The notes under the pieces: generated by a model
Told to the model about the DNA's origin: nothing
Database searches by the model: none
What the model saw: the letters and a program-made list of their open reading frames with translations, nothing else
Made by a program: the position numbers and the translations under genes
In this document: piece after piece, positions 18,883 through 27,022 of the stretch
Layout: the number at the start of each line of letters is the position of its first letter
Numbering within the stretch: position 1 is the first letter of the stretch
From: Nostoc sp. T09
GTDB lineage: Bacteria; Cyanobacteriota; Cyanobacteriia; Cyanobacteriales; Nostocaceae
Length of the DNA: 64,000 bases
Assembly: GCF_002154695.1 (NCBI RefSeq)
Contig: NZ_MTAV01000108.1
Span: 72,599-136,598 of the forward strand
Direction: 5' to 3'

Positions 18883-19434
18883 ATGGGTAGAACGCTAGAA
18901 AACAAACAAGAGATAGTTGCTGACCTCAAAGAAACTTTGAGTGAGTCAACTCTGGCACTGGTAATTGATTATCAGGGATTAACTGTTGCTGAAATCACCG
19001 ACTTACGGCGGCGGCTGCGTCCCAGTGGCACTGTTTGTAAGGTGACGAAGAACACCCTGATGGGCATTGCCATTCAAGATCAAGAAAAATGGGAACCACT
19101 GTCAGAACTACTGAAAGGGTCTTCTGCCTTTTTATTAGTTAAAGAAGATTTCTCTTCTGCAATTAAGGCTTACCAAGATTTCCAAAAAGTCTCCAAGAAG
19201 ACAGAGCTTCGTGGCGGCGTCATGGAAGGTCGCCTCCTCACAGAACCCGATGTCAAAGCTCTAGGAGACTTGCCATCTAAGGAACAACTCATGGGTCAAA
19301 TTGCTGGAGCTATCAACGCTTTGGCTACCAAGATTGCCGTGGGTATCAACGAAGTTCCTGGTTCACTGGCGCGTGCTTTGCAAGCGGTGGCTGAGGGAGA
19401 AAAAGGCGATAGTGCTGAAAGCGCAGGCGAATAG
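18883..19434 (+). CDS. rplJ: 50S ribosomal protein L10
   Basis: A 183-residue protein forming the base of the L7/L12 stalk. [19 protein letters not shown] (about residue 25) and [10 protein letters not shown] (about 52) are typical; the C-terminal helix binds L12 dimers. I start at ATG 18883, which has AGGAGGTG eight bases upstream and gives MGRTLENKQ, the usual L10 beginning; the longer open frame from 18814 is leader. Regulated by the L10 leader upstream. Confidence 0.97.
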   Translation: MGRTLENKQEIVADLKETLSESTLALVIDYQGLTVAEITDLRRRLRPSGTVCKVTKNTLMGIAIQDQEKWEPLSELLKGSSAFLLVKEDFSSAIKAYQDFQKVSKKTELRGGVMEGRLLTEPDVKALGDLPSKEQLMGQIAGAINALATKIAVGINEVPGSLARALQAVAEGEKGDSAESAGE

Positions 19435-19440
19435 ACAGTC

Positions 19441-19560
19441 AAACAATTTTGAATTTTAGATTTGCGATTTGAGATTGACGATTTAGATTTTTGCCACCGA
19501 CAAGCGGCCTTGCCTAAACCGAAAAATCAATCCAAAATCCAAAATTCAAAATCTAAAATT
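19441..19560. repeat. Inverted repeat between rplJ and rplL
   Basis: An AT-rich left part (AATTTTGAATTTTAGATTT) and a right part (AATTCAAAATCTAAAATT) are near-complementary and would form a long hairpin in the mRNA. Such word repeats occur between many genes here. It may trim or pause the transcript and help set the rplJ:rplL ratio (inference). Confidence 0.6.
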
Positions 19561-19630
19561 GGCACGGTCAAAAGTCTTAAATGATGACTATTGACAAATA
19601 ACTAAATCAAACATCATAGGAGTTATATCA

Positions 19631-20020
19631 ATGTCTGCTACAACCGATAACATTCTGGAACAATTGAAATCCTTGACTTTGCTAGAAGCTGCTGAGTTAG
19701 TTAAGCAAATTGAAGATGCTTTTGGCGTCAGTGCAGCAGCACCTGTTGGTGTTGCGATCGCTGGACCAGCAGCAGGTCCTGCTACTGCTGAACCAGTAGA
19801 AGAGCAAACCGAGTTTGACGTAATTCTCGAATCCGTTCCCGCTGACAAGAAGATTGCCGTACTGAAAATTGTCCGCGAAATTACTGGTCTGGGTCTCAAA
19901 GAAGCGAAGGACCTCGTGGAAGCTGCGCCCAAGCCTGTTAAGGAAGGTATTGCCAAGGATGCCGCTGAAGACGCTAAGAAGCGGATCGAAGAAGCTGGCG
20001 GTAAGGTAACTGTGAAGTAA
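19631..20020 (+). CDS. rplL: 50S ribosomal protein L7/L12
   Basis: A 129-residue acidic stalk protein that recruits translation GTPases. N-terminal dimerisation domain (residues 1-33), Ala/Pro/Gly-rich hinge (about 38-57) and the globular C-terminal domain with [20 protein letters not shown] (about 78) and [11 protein letters not shown] are all clear. The open frame on the opposite strand is a shadow. A strong terminator follows. Confidence 0.98.
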   Translation: MSATTDNILEQLKSLTLLEAAELVKQIEDAFGVSAAAPVGVAIAGPAAGPATAEPVEEQTEFDVILESVPADKKIAVLKIVREITGLGLKEAKDLVEAAPKPVKEGIAKDAAEDAKKRIEEAGGKVTVK

Positions 20021-20047
20021 TCAAAATTACATTACTATTTTTGAATT

Positions 20048-20073
20048 AGGAGCCTAAGTCAGGCTCCTTTTTT
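20048..20073 (+). terminator. Rho-independent terminator of the ribosomal protein operon
   Basis: AGGAGCCT and AGGCTCCT form an eight-base stem with a five-base loop, followed by six T residues, 27 bases after the rplL stop. Confidence 0.92.
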
Positions 20074-20094
20074 GTATTGTCAACGTAAAACTGT

Positions 20095-21885
20095 TTAACT
20101 ACACTGTTTAGCTGACGATGGACTGACAAAATCATGTAAGTCTGCATCCCAAATACTGATGTAAATAAAATCACAATTTTGCCGCACAATCTGACCTTTT
20201 ACTGAACCCTTGGAAAACTGGAAATTGTCAGATTGACGACGTTGTATTTGTTGTAGCCCTTGTTTAATTTCTTCAGTCGCTTGACCGCCTAACATTCCAT
20301 CTAAAGTACTCTGCATTACTTGAGGATCTACCGATTGGGCAAAAGCTGCTTCAGTTTGGCGTAACGCTCCAGTTTTACGATCAAATAAGTAGCCTAAATC
20401 GATTTGGTTAGGCACCAAGTTATAGGTGACAGCACGGGTATTGCGCCAAACACCTTTTAAATCCCTTTTAGAACCAAGAGTAGCTTCCACACTGCTTCTT
20501 GATGTACCAGTAGGAAATGCAGGAACGCTTTGTCTGTTGCTACTAGCTGACTGGCGAGGCTGATTGTTGTTCTGTGGTGTTGAACGTGCCTCTGGCGTCG
20601 AAACTACAGGTGGCTGATTTTCTGATTTTGGCTGTGGTGCTAATGTTGCGATTGGTGCAGGGGTATCAGAAGTTACAGGCTCTTTTTCTGGCAGAGATGT
20701 TGTTGCTTCTGGAGGATTGGATTCTGCTTTGGGGTTAAGGGTAGGAATAGGTGCTGGAACTACTTGCACAGGTGATGGTGATGCAGTCGGGGAAGGTTGG
20801 GAATCAACGGGAGTATCGGTAGGTTCTGGTGAGGGTGTAGAATTTGTGGCAATCGGTGCTTCAGACGCTGGTTGGCGGGTAATGCTAGAAATTACTAGCC
20901 CACCAATCAATCCACCTACTATTAAACTGCTGACAATTACAGCAGGCTTTTGCCAATTTCTAGAAGCAATTGTTTGGGGTTGAGAGGAAAGCAATGGCTG
21001 GGTGTGCCCAATTGATCTAGCAGCCGCGGCAGGTCTGGTAACTGTTTGGGGAATAACGTAACTAGCAGACTCCAAAGCATAGAGCATTTTACTGGCAGTA
21101 CTGTAGCGATCGCTAGCATGAGGTTTAATTGCTTGGTTGAGTACCTTTACCAAACTAGCAGACACGCTAGGAGCATAATCTTGCCAAAGAATTTCTCCAG
21201 TTTGCTGGTCAGTTTCTAGTTCTTGTGGTTGTTTGCCAGTTAGTAAATAAATTGCTGTTAAGCCTAAACTATAGATGTCAGTGGCATAAACTGGGCGTCC
21301 TAAGGCTTGTTCGCTGGCCATATACCCTGGTGTACCAATTACCATTGATTGCACAGGTAATCCTGGGGAACTCACCACTGAACGGATAGTTTCTTTAACG
21401 GCACCAAAATCAATCAGAACTGGCTTATTATCTGGGGAGCGGAGAATAATATTATCCGGTTTGATATCTCGGTGAATGATACCCTTGCTATGGATATAGT
21501 CTAAGACAGGCAAAAGACTTAAGAGAATTTCTCGAACAACAGTTTCACTTTCGTATCCTTTAGCTTGGACAACATCTCTCAAGGTTTGACCGTGAATCCA
21601 TTCCTGAACGAGGTAAAACTGCCCATTTTCAGAAAAGTAGGCATAAAGTTCCGGAATTTGGTCACTACTTTTACCTAAATACTCTAAAGTTGTGGCTTCT
21701 CTCTCAAACCGCTGTTGAATCATTTGGTAGGTTGGCGGGTCATTGCTGAGCGGTTTGAGTTGCTTGATTACACAGCGACGGCGAGAAGGCATATGAGTAT
21801 CTTCTGCTAGAAAGGTTTCGCTAAAACCTCCAGCACCGAGTACCTGAATAACTTGATACCGATTGTTCAGAAGGGTTATTGTCAT
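20095..21885 (-). CDS. Membrane Ser/Thr protein kinase with periplasmic C-terminal domain
   Basis: A 596-residue Hanks-type kinase. Residues 10-275 hold the kinase: glycine loop LGAGGFSETF, ATP lysine in CVIKQLK, catalytic HRDIKPDN, and metal site DFG in LIDFGAVKE. After a linker comes one transmembrane segment (about 313-335), a Pro/Thr/Ser-rich stalk (about 340-445) and a C-terminal domain (about 450-596). That domain has a conserved look (FPTGTSRSSVEATLG, DLGYLFDRKTGAL) but I cannot name it. The plan is a cytoplasmic kinase with an external sensor. It is paralogous to the kinases at 23829 and 27023, which have different sensors. Targets unknown. Confidence 0.9.
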   Translation of the reverse strand: MTITLLNNRYQVIQVLGAGGFSETFLAEDTHMPSRRRCVIKQLKPLSNDPPTYQMIQQRFEREATTLEYLGKSSDQIPELYAYFSENGQFYLVQEWIHGQTLRDVVQAKGYESETVVREILLSLLPVLDYIHSKGIIHRDIKPDNIILRSPDNKPVLIDFGAVKETIRSVVSSPGLPVQSMVIGTPGYMASEQALGRPVYATDIYSLGLTAIYLLTGKQPQELETDQQTGEILWQDYAPSVSASLVKVLNQAIKPHASDRYSTASKMLYALESASYVIPQTVTRPAAAARSIGHTQPLLSSQPQTIASRNWQKPAVIVSSLIVGGLIGGLVISSITRQPASEAPIATNSTPSPEPTDTPVDSQPSPTASPSPVQVVPAPIPTLNPKAESNPPEATTSLPEKEPVTSDTPAPIATLAPQPKSENQPPVVSTPEARSTPQNNNQPRQSASSNRQSVPAFPTGTSRSSVEATLGSKRDLKGVWRNTRAVTYNLVPNQIDLGYLFDRKTGALRQTEAAFAQSVDPQVMQSTLDGMLGGQATEEIKQGLQQIQRRQSDNFQFSKGSVKGQIVRQNCDFIYISIWDADLHDFVSPSSAKQCS

Positions 21886-22074
21886 GCTCTGTTAAAAGCG
21901 TGGACGCCTAGTGGCTTGTCGTAAGACATCGCTCCTTCCAATGTATACCAGATGGTCTCAGACATACCGTGATAGATATTTATGACATTAACAAATGCAA
22001 TAATTCGCTACACATAAAAATGCTTATTTGGTTTGAGAACAGCAAATAAATAGCTATTTGAGATCGATCAAAAT

Positions 22075-22449
22075 TTAGCGGTCAAAGTCAGCATTCAGGC
22101 TAGCAAGAATCGTAATTAACTCAGCTGGATCTACTGGCTTGGGAATATGCCTTTGAAAACCTGCCTTTAATGCTTGATTACAGTCTTCGTTGGAGGCATA
22201 AGCTGTAAGTGCGATCGCCGGAATTTGTTTAATTCGAGAAGATTCCAGTACTCTGACTCGGCGAATAAAATTATACCTATCTTCTCCTGGCATTTCAATA
22301 TCGCTGAGCAAGACATCTGGTTGAAACTGTTCTAAGCGTTCTAAGGCTTCTGTTGTGGAAGCTGAAGCCAAAGCGATCGCTCCATGCTGCTCTAGGATAA
22401 AAACCAGAAACTCCCGTGCATCAACATCATCATCAACAACTAGTAGCAA
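22075..22449 (-). CDS. Orphan response-regulator receiver domain (probable remnant)
   Basis: A 124-residue receiver domain with all phosphorylation residues: acidic pair VVDDD, phospho-acceptor Asp in LLSDIEMP, Thr in ALTAYA and Lys in PKPVDP. It has no output domain. The only start is TTG at 22449, placed inside what is normally the first beta strand, with an in-frame stop just upstream and no ribosome site. It is close in sequence to the C-terminal receiver of the hybrid kinase at 59287-63510 (LLSDI, ALTAYA, AGFQ, KP, ASL). I read it as the surviving C-terminal end of a hybrid kinase; a small CheY-like protein is possible. Confidence 0.65.
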   Translation of the reverse strand: MLLVVDDDVDAREFLVFILEQHGAIALASASTTEALERLEQFQPDVLLSDIEMPGEDRYNFIRRVRVLESSRIKQIPAIALTAYASNEDCNQALKAGFQRHIPKPVDPAELITILASLNADFDR

Positions 22450-23319
22450 AAAACAGTACTAGTATGCTTTTGTTGAGAACTGGCTGCAAGATTATGGTCA
22501 GTAGCAGTGCTACTAGCACACTCAATACAGCTATACCGTAATACAACGTGAATTCGACAAACCTCACCCACCCAACCTCCCTCTCCTGCGAGGAGAGGGA
22601 GGAGCAACGAAAAATTAGGCTTTTCGCTCCCCTCTCCTACTAGGAGAGGGGCTGGGGGTGAGGTCAAAATGCTGTGCATCGAACTCACGTTAATGCAGTA
22701 TTCGAGGACTTATGACTCTCAACATTTCCCGTTTTTCCCGTTATGGGATACGCTGTAAATAATTATTAATTTTGCTGCTCATTAAATATGGACAAGCATT
22801 CAAAATTTTAGCGATACATAATCAAGTTTTGACTCTATTTAGGTTAAGAAGCTTGCGCATAAACGTTTTATTTTAACGATAACTGTTAATTAAGATAGTT
22901 ACTCGGATAGGATGTTATTACCTCAAATCTATCTAAGACACAGATAGTAGGCAAAATGGCATTATTTAAATAATTATTGCAATATTTATTTTAGCCACCC
23001 AATGATTAAATAAATCCTGATAAGCAAACTAATTCTATTATCTAAAACTGACAAAATCTAAGCATTATATAATTGACATATTTACGCCATAATTTATCCA
23101 CGAAATTGACACATACATCATTTAATTTATAAGTAATTTGTTTAAATTAAAGTAATTAAGCATGGCAAAACTGTTTTTTACCTTTATTGATAAATATCAT
23201 TAATATCTATATAAATCCGATTTGATTATTGAAAAAATTTACATGTAGGGTGTACATCGCCTACCAAAACTCTGATTCGGTGGGTAGTGCCCACCCTACC
23301 TGTACTTCAAAAATAAAGT
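22450..23319. other. AT-rich intergenic region with two repeat elements
   Basis: About 870 bases. The first part has the double-hairpin repeat at 22555-22680, the last part the inverted-repeat element at 23208-23333. Between them (22700-23200) the sequence is very AT-rich with no open frame that looks coding and no RNA gene recognised. This gap may be the scar of the gene whose receiver domain survives at 22075-22449. Confidence 0.6.
22555..22680. repeat. Double-hairpin dispersed repeat
   Basis: Outer arms ACCTCACCC...GGGTGAGGT enclose two perfect hairpins: 22576-22602 (CCTCCCTCTCCT arms) and 22629-22651 (CCCCTCTCCTA arms). A related CCCCTCCCCG/CGGGGAGGGG hairpin lies inside the NRPS gene near 45058-45110. 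Confidence 0.85.
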
Positions 23320-23333
23320 ATGAATCCTATAGT
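23208..23333. repeat. MITE-like inverted-repeat element
   Basis: Left arm ATCCGATTTGATTATTGAA and right arm TTCAAAAATAAAGTATGAAT are imperfect complements enclosing a GTAGGGTG/CACCCTAC core. Same family as the copies at 49712-49865 and 57589-57889. No transposase is present. Confidence 0.75.
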
Positions 23334-23700
23334 AATTAAAAATAATAGTAGATTTAAAATTCTTGATAGTTGGATATTTCAAGTTTTAGTGGAAAAATCT
23401 AGCGTGCAGCAAAAACAACCAAAACAAGCTTTATCCTACCACATCCTACCAACGGCTTCAACAATGATTGGTGTATGCGTAACAGTGATTACGTTTTTGA
23501 GGACAATAAATTTTCACATGAAAACCTATGCCGATGATATATTAGGATTTGATACGCTTGTGTTCATTACTTCTTGTTTCTTATCCTATATATCTATTAG
23601 GAATAATAATAGAAACTTTGAATTAATTGCAGATAACCTATTTTTAGTAGGTATGTTTATTATGGTTTTTGTTGGTTTGCTAATTTTACATTTAAAATAA
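23320..23700 (+). CDS. Small hypothetical membrane protein
   Basis: A 126-residue protein I cannot name. From about residue 40 it has three predicted membrane segments: SYHILPTASTMIGVCVTVITFL, LVFITSCFLSYISI and LFLVGMFIMVFVGLLIL, with a DD pair in the first loop. The pattern resembles small conserved bacterial membrane proteins of unknown role. The listed ATG and the first codons lie in the right arm of the repeat element at 23208-23333, so the native start may have been lost or replaced; no strong ribosome site is seen. Transcribed towards kinase 2, convergent. Confidence 0.55.
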   Translation: MNPIVIKNNSRFKILDSWIFQVLVEKSSVQQKQPKQALSYHILPTASTMIGVCVTVITFLRTINFHMKTYADDILGFDTLVFITSCFLSYISIRNNNRNFELIADNLFLVGMFIMVFVGLLILHLK

Positions 23701-23828
23701 TAAATTTAATAGCTTAATCATTTATTGTGGTTGATTATATCCGTTCACAGTTTAGAATTACTATCAGATTTATAGTAAAAGCTAGAACTTTTTTTTGAAC
23801 CAATAAACTGCTGACTACGAACCATAAA

Positions 23829-25409
23829 CTACCTGGCATCACCAACAACCCATCTGCGATTTTCGGCATCCCATAATAACAAGAAATTTACAGAACTAGG
23901 GGCAATTTTTCCATTTTTCATTGAGTATTGCAAACGAGCATTAACGGTTGCTGTTTCTGCACTTGCTTGCACTAAATTAACTTGCTGAACAGATACGCTT
24001 TGTACCCTGTTTCCCCACCAATCTATATAGGAAAGATAACCATTAGGGTGAAGCTTTCGATTATTTTGTAAGCTAGGAGATAGCTGGTTCCAAGCAGTTT
24101 GAAACTGACCTTGATTAATATTTGCGTAATAATTTTGTACAGCTTGTTCTGGCGATGGCCGATCAACTGGTGTTGGTGTTGAGGAAGGAACTTGCAGAGA
24201 TGGGGTTTGACTAGGAATTGCTGTAGGAGAAGAATCTGTAGTTCTTATGGGTGTTGGAGTCTCCTGCGGTTCATTGCGCACTGTCGCAGATTCATTAGCT
24301 GACTGTGTTGACTGTGCTACTGGTTGAGGTTGTTTGTTGTTGAGGGCAAAACCAATGATGATAGCAGTTCCTATTAAACCACCTGCAACTAAACTGGCAA
24401 CAAAGACTCCCCTCTGCCTATTAGCTGGTGGTAGGTTGTTAGCTTGATAAGATTGGCCTGGACTGACTGGAATTGTATTTTGTTGATGAGAGGGGCCAGG
24501 ACTAACGGGAATTGTATGTTGAGTTGTTGCTGCTGGTGTATTGACTACTGGTGGATGGTTATAGGGTACTGTTGGCGGGAAGGTATTTGCTCCAACCTGC
24601 AAGGCTTGTAGCATTTCTCTAGCAGTGGCGAAGCGATCGCGGGGATGATAAGCGATCGCCCGATCTATCACCCCTGCAAATGTCGGACTTACACTCAAGG
24701 CGTGTTGATGCCAAATAATTTCTCCAGTCCGCGGATCTGTTTCTAGTTCTGGCGGTTGTTTCCCAGTTAGCAAATAAATTGCTGTCATTCCTAAACTGTA
24801 TAAATCACTGGAAAACACTGGTCTACCCATTGCTTGCTCACTGGGCATATATCCAGGCGTACCAATTACAATCGAGCTGGTAGGATTTCCTTGGGAATTA
24901 AATACCGTTCCCATTGTTTCCCGCACTGCACCAAAATCAATTAGTACAGGTTTGTTATCTCGATAACGCAAGATAATGTTATCGGGTTTTATATCGCGGT
25001 GAATGATGCGCTTTGAGTGAATATACTCTAGAATTGGCAACAAATTTACTAAAATTTCCCGGACTGCACTTTCACCTAATAATCCCTGCTGTTGTACTTT
25101 TACTGTGAGAGTTTGCCCTTCTACCCATTCTTGAACTACATAGAATTGCCCTTCTGACTGAAAATAAGCATACAACGTCGGAATCTGGTCAGTAGAGCCG
25201 CCCAAGTCTTCTAAAATTGCTGCTTCTCTTTGAAACCGTTCTTGTACCAGTTGATAAATCTGGGGGTTGTTGTGAATCGGTTTGAGTTGTTTGATGACAC
25301 AGCGACGTTTGGAGGGCATTTGGGTATCTTCTGCGAGAAAAGTTTCACCAAATCCACCGCCTCCCAAAGTCTGAATAACTTGATAGCGATTGTTCAGCAG
25401 CGTTTGCAT
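23829..25409 (-). CDS. Membrane Ser/Thr protein kinase with NTF2-like C-terminal domain
   Basis: A 526-residue Hanks-type kinase. Kinase motifs: LGGGGFGETF, CVIKQLK, HRDIKPDN, LIDFGAV with the DFG. A membrane segment lies at about residues 330-353 (VFVASLVAGGLIGTAIIIGFAL), preceded by two near-identical TIPVSPG repeats and followed by a Thr/Pro-rich stalk. Residues about 418-526 (EQAVQNYYANINQGQFQTAW ... WVVG) have the pattern of an NTF2/SnoaL-like cone fold, a common extracellular ligand domain in cyanobacterial kinases. Closest paralogue is the kinase at 27023-28705, two kb upstream on the same strand. Targets unknown. Confidence 0.9.
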   Translation of the reverse strand: MQTLLNNRYQVIQTLGGGGFGETFLAEDTQMPSKRRCVIKQLKPIHNNPQIYQLVQERFQREAAILEDLGGSTDQIPTLYAYFQSEGQFYVVQEWVEGQTLTVKVQQQGLLGESAVREILVNLLPILEYIHSKRIIHRDIKPDNIILRYRDNKPVLIDFGAVRETMGTVFNSQGNPTSSIVIGTPGYMPSEQAMGRPVFSSDLYSLGMTAIYLLTGKQPPELETDPRTGEIIWHQHALSVSPTFAGVIDRAIAYHPRDRFATAREMLQALQVGANTFPPTVPYNHPPVVNTPAATTQHTIPVSPGPSHQQNTIPVSPGQSYQANNLPPANRQRGVFVASLVAGGLIGTAIIIGFALNNKQPQPVAQSTQSANESATVRNEPQETPTPIRTTDSSPTAIPSQTPSLQVPSSTPTPVDRPSPEQAVQNYYANINQGQFQTAWNQLSPSLQNNRKLHPNGYLSYIDWWGNRVQSVSVQQVNLVQASAETATVNARLQYSMKNGKIAPSSVNFLLLWDAENRRWVVGDAR

Positions 25410-25555
25410 AAATTGGCGTTAGCCAGTCAAGACAAGGGTGATTCTTGTATACTTTATAGCATTTTGGGATTTTAAATTAAGGGAAAAATTTAGTTAAACG
25501 CTGCGGGCTTCCAAGTGTCTACGTATGGTTCAGATTTTGATTCAACAAATTATAA

Positions 25556-25855
25556 TTATTGGTCTTCAAATATAGATGGTAAATCTCGGCGAGCATTTAC
25601 TACACGGAGAATTTCAATACCATCATCCAAAACTCTATAGAAAATAATATACCCATCTAAAAGTAGACCACGCAAATTAGGGTAGATTTCAGCATAACTC
25701 CTACCCATGTTAGAGAAATTTATCAATTGTTCACAACGACGGTCAAACTTATGAAAAAACTGTTCCCCAGCTTCGATACTATTAGCAGTAAAGTAATCAG
25801 CAATTTCTTTGAGATCTTGAGTAGCAAGAATGTTGATTACATAGCGACGATTTAT
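25556..25855 (-). CDS. parE: ParE/RelE-family toxin with ATA at the start position
   Basis: Translation gives 99 residues that fit ParE end to end: NRRYVINILATQDLKEIADYF at the start, then LINFSNMGRSYAEI, LRGLLLDGYIIFYRV and EILRVVNARRD, the usual toxin core. The expected initiator, overlapping the antitoxin stop, is ATA (25853-25855), not ATG. The only in-frame codons between it and the upstream TGA are GGC, GCA and AGA, so no ATG, GTG or TTG is available; the first internal candidates would remove about 45 residues. Either AUA is used through coupling, or the toxin has been silenced. ParE toxins inhibit DNA gyrase; a RelE-like ribonuclease role is the alternative. Confidence 0.8.
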   Translation of the reverse strand: MNRRYVINILATQDLKEIADYFTANSIEAGEQFFHKFDRRCEQLINFSNMGRSYAEIYPNLRGLLLDGYIIFYRVLDDGIEILRVVNARRDLPSIFEDQ

Positions 25856-26118
25856 TCTTGCGCCTCACGCACTTGCTGAAAGTGTTCGAGAATTTGGTTA
25901 ACTAAAGTTTTTCCGTCGATAGGCGGAGTTTGTTCACTCGTAGTAATTGCTGCATCTATTTTTGTCCGCACAGAGTTTATCCACTCAGTGTCAGCATGTT
26001 CGTATTTATCAAGTAGCCTGAAAGCAATTTCTAGCAATTCTTGTGCATTACGATATTTACCTGTTTGCAACTTGGCTTGAATAAATCTTTCTTGCTCCGG
26101 CGTAAGTATAATGCTCAT
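25852..26118 (-). CDS. parD: ParD-type antitoxin
   Basis: An 88-residue protein with the ribbon-helix-helix pattern of ParD antitoxins: SIILTPEQERFIQAKLQTGKYRNAQELLEIAFRLL over residues 2-36 is the DNA-binding and dimerisation part, and the C-terminal half is the toxin-binding tail. It should repress its own operon and neutralise the ParE encoded directly downstream. Its stop overlaps the toxin start position by two bases (ATAA), the normal coupled arrangement. The pair lies between two paralogous kinase genes on the same strand. Confidence 0.88.
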   Translation of the reverse strand: MSIILTPEQERFIQAKLQTGKYRNAQELLEIAFRLLDKYEHADTEWINSVRTKIDAAITTSEQTPPIDGKTLVNQILEHFQQVREAQE

Positions 26119-26222
26119 TGCACTTGATTTCAGCGTTTGCTTTGTATTTTAAGTGTAAATTAAGTTTTTGGAATTAAGTTTAGTATTTATTTGCGATCGC
26201 GTAGCGACACCTATGGAAATAG

Positions 26223-27020
26223 TTATCGCTGATTTCTAGCATTAGCAAATACTGCGGCTGCATCTGATGAACCTACATATCGCCAGTGCCAAGGCTCAAA
26301 ACTTACTCCTTGCTTATTGTTGCGTGGAAAAGACAGTTCAAAGCCAAATTCTTTAGCATGGCTAGTCAACCATCGATAAGCATCAGTATTTTCAAATTCA
26401 AAAGTAATATCTTTTTTAGGAAATTTGCCATCTGTTAAATCTAAAGCAAAGCCTGTATGGTGTTCACTATATCCAGCAGGGGCACTAATTTTTGCTGCTT
26501 CTTTTGCAGAACCCCGGCGCTTAATTTGTTCTTGAAATAATTTTTCTTGTTGTTCGATAGTGCGAAAACCAGAAACAGGAATAATCCAAACGCCTACTTC
26601 TCTGGCTGCATAAGTCATTTTCATGAATGCTTGAACAGCTTCAGTATTCAAAGACTCAAAGCGTTGATCTGCACCAGTCGCATAGCTACCAATCAGCATC
26701 ATTTGGTTTGAGTTAGCTTGTGTGTAGGGAAAATGCCCATAAGCCAGCTGATTAGATGTTGGTTTCTTCTGAACTTGTGTGATTTTACTGACTTCAATGG
26801 GTGTGGAATTAGTCGGAATAATTGCAGTTGGTAGGGCTGCTGGAATTGAGTTTGGTTGAGAAGCGACTGTAGTTTTTGTTGGAGAATTTTTAGCTTGAAC
26901 TTGTGGATTTGAAGCTGAAAATCGCATTGCAAAAGTACCACAAATGACTACGCCAACTGCAACAACTGTAGCAATTACTAAAATTCGCGTAAGATAAGGC
27001 AATTTTGAGAGAAATCTCAT
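26223..27020 (-). CDS. D-alanyl-D-alanine carboxypeptidase, VanY/LAS family
   Basis: A 265-residue membrane-anchored zinc peptidase that trims D-Ala from peptidoglycan stems. An N-terminal membrane segment (residues 8-32) is followed by a low-complexity linker to about residue 85. The catalytic domain has the full set of LAS residues: SEHHTGFALDLTDG (about 190; zinc His and Asp) and FEPWHWRYVG (about 243; catalytic Glu and third zinc His). Its ATG is 2 bases after the stop of the kinase at 27023, so the two are almost certainly co-transcribed, which suggests the kinase monitors or controls cell-wall state (inference). Confidence 0.9.
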   Translation of the reverse strand: MRFLSKLPYLTRILVIATVVAVGVVICGTFAMRFSASNPQVQAKNSPTKTTVASQPNSIPAALPTAIIPTNSTPIEVSKITQVQKKPTSNQLAYGHFPYTQANSNQMMLIGSYATGADQRFESLNTEAVQAFMKMTYAAREVGVWIIPVSGFRTIEQQEKLFQEQIKRRGSAKEAAKISAPAGYSEHHTGFALDLTDGKFPKKDITFEFENTDAYRWLTSHAKEFGFELSFPRNNKQGVSFEPWHWRYVGSSDAAAVFANARNQR

Positions 27021-27022
27021 AA

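Noticed and set aside
22440..22688. Open frame on the minus strand, 82 codons
   Set aside because: Most of it is translation of the double-hairpin repeat at 22555-22680, which gives a recurring LPLLAGEGGWVGEV-like peptide wherever the repeat is open.
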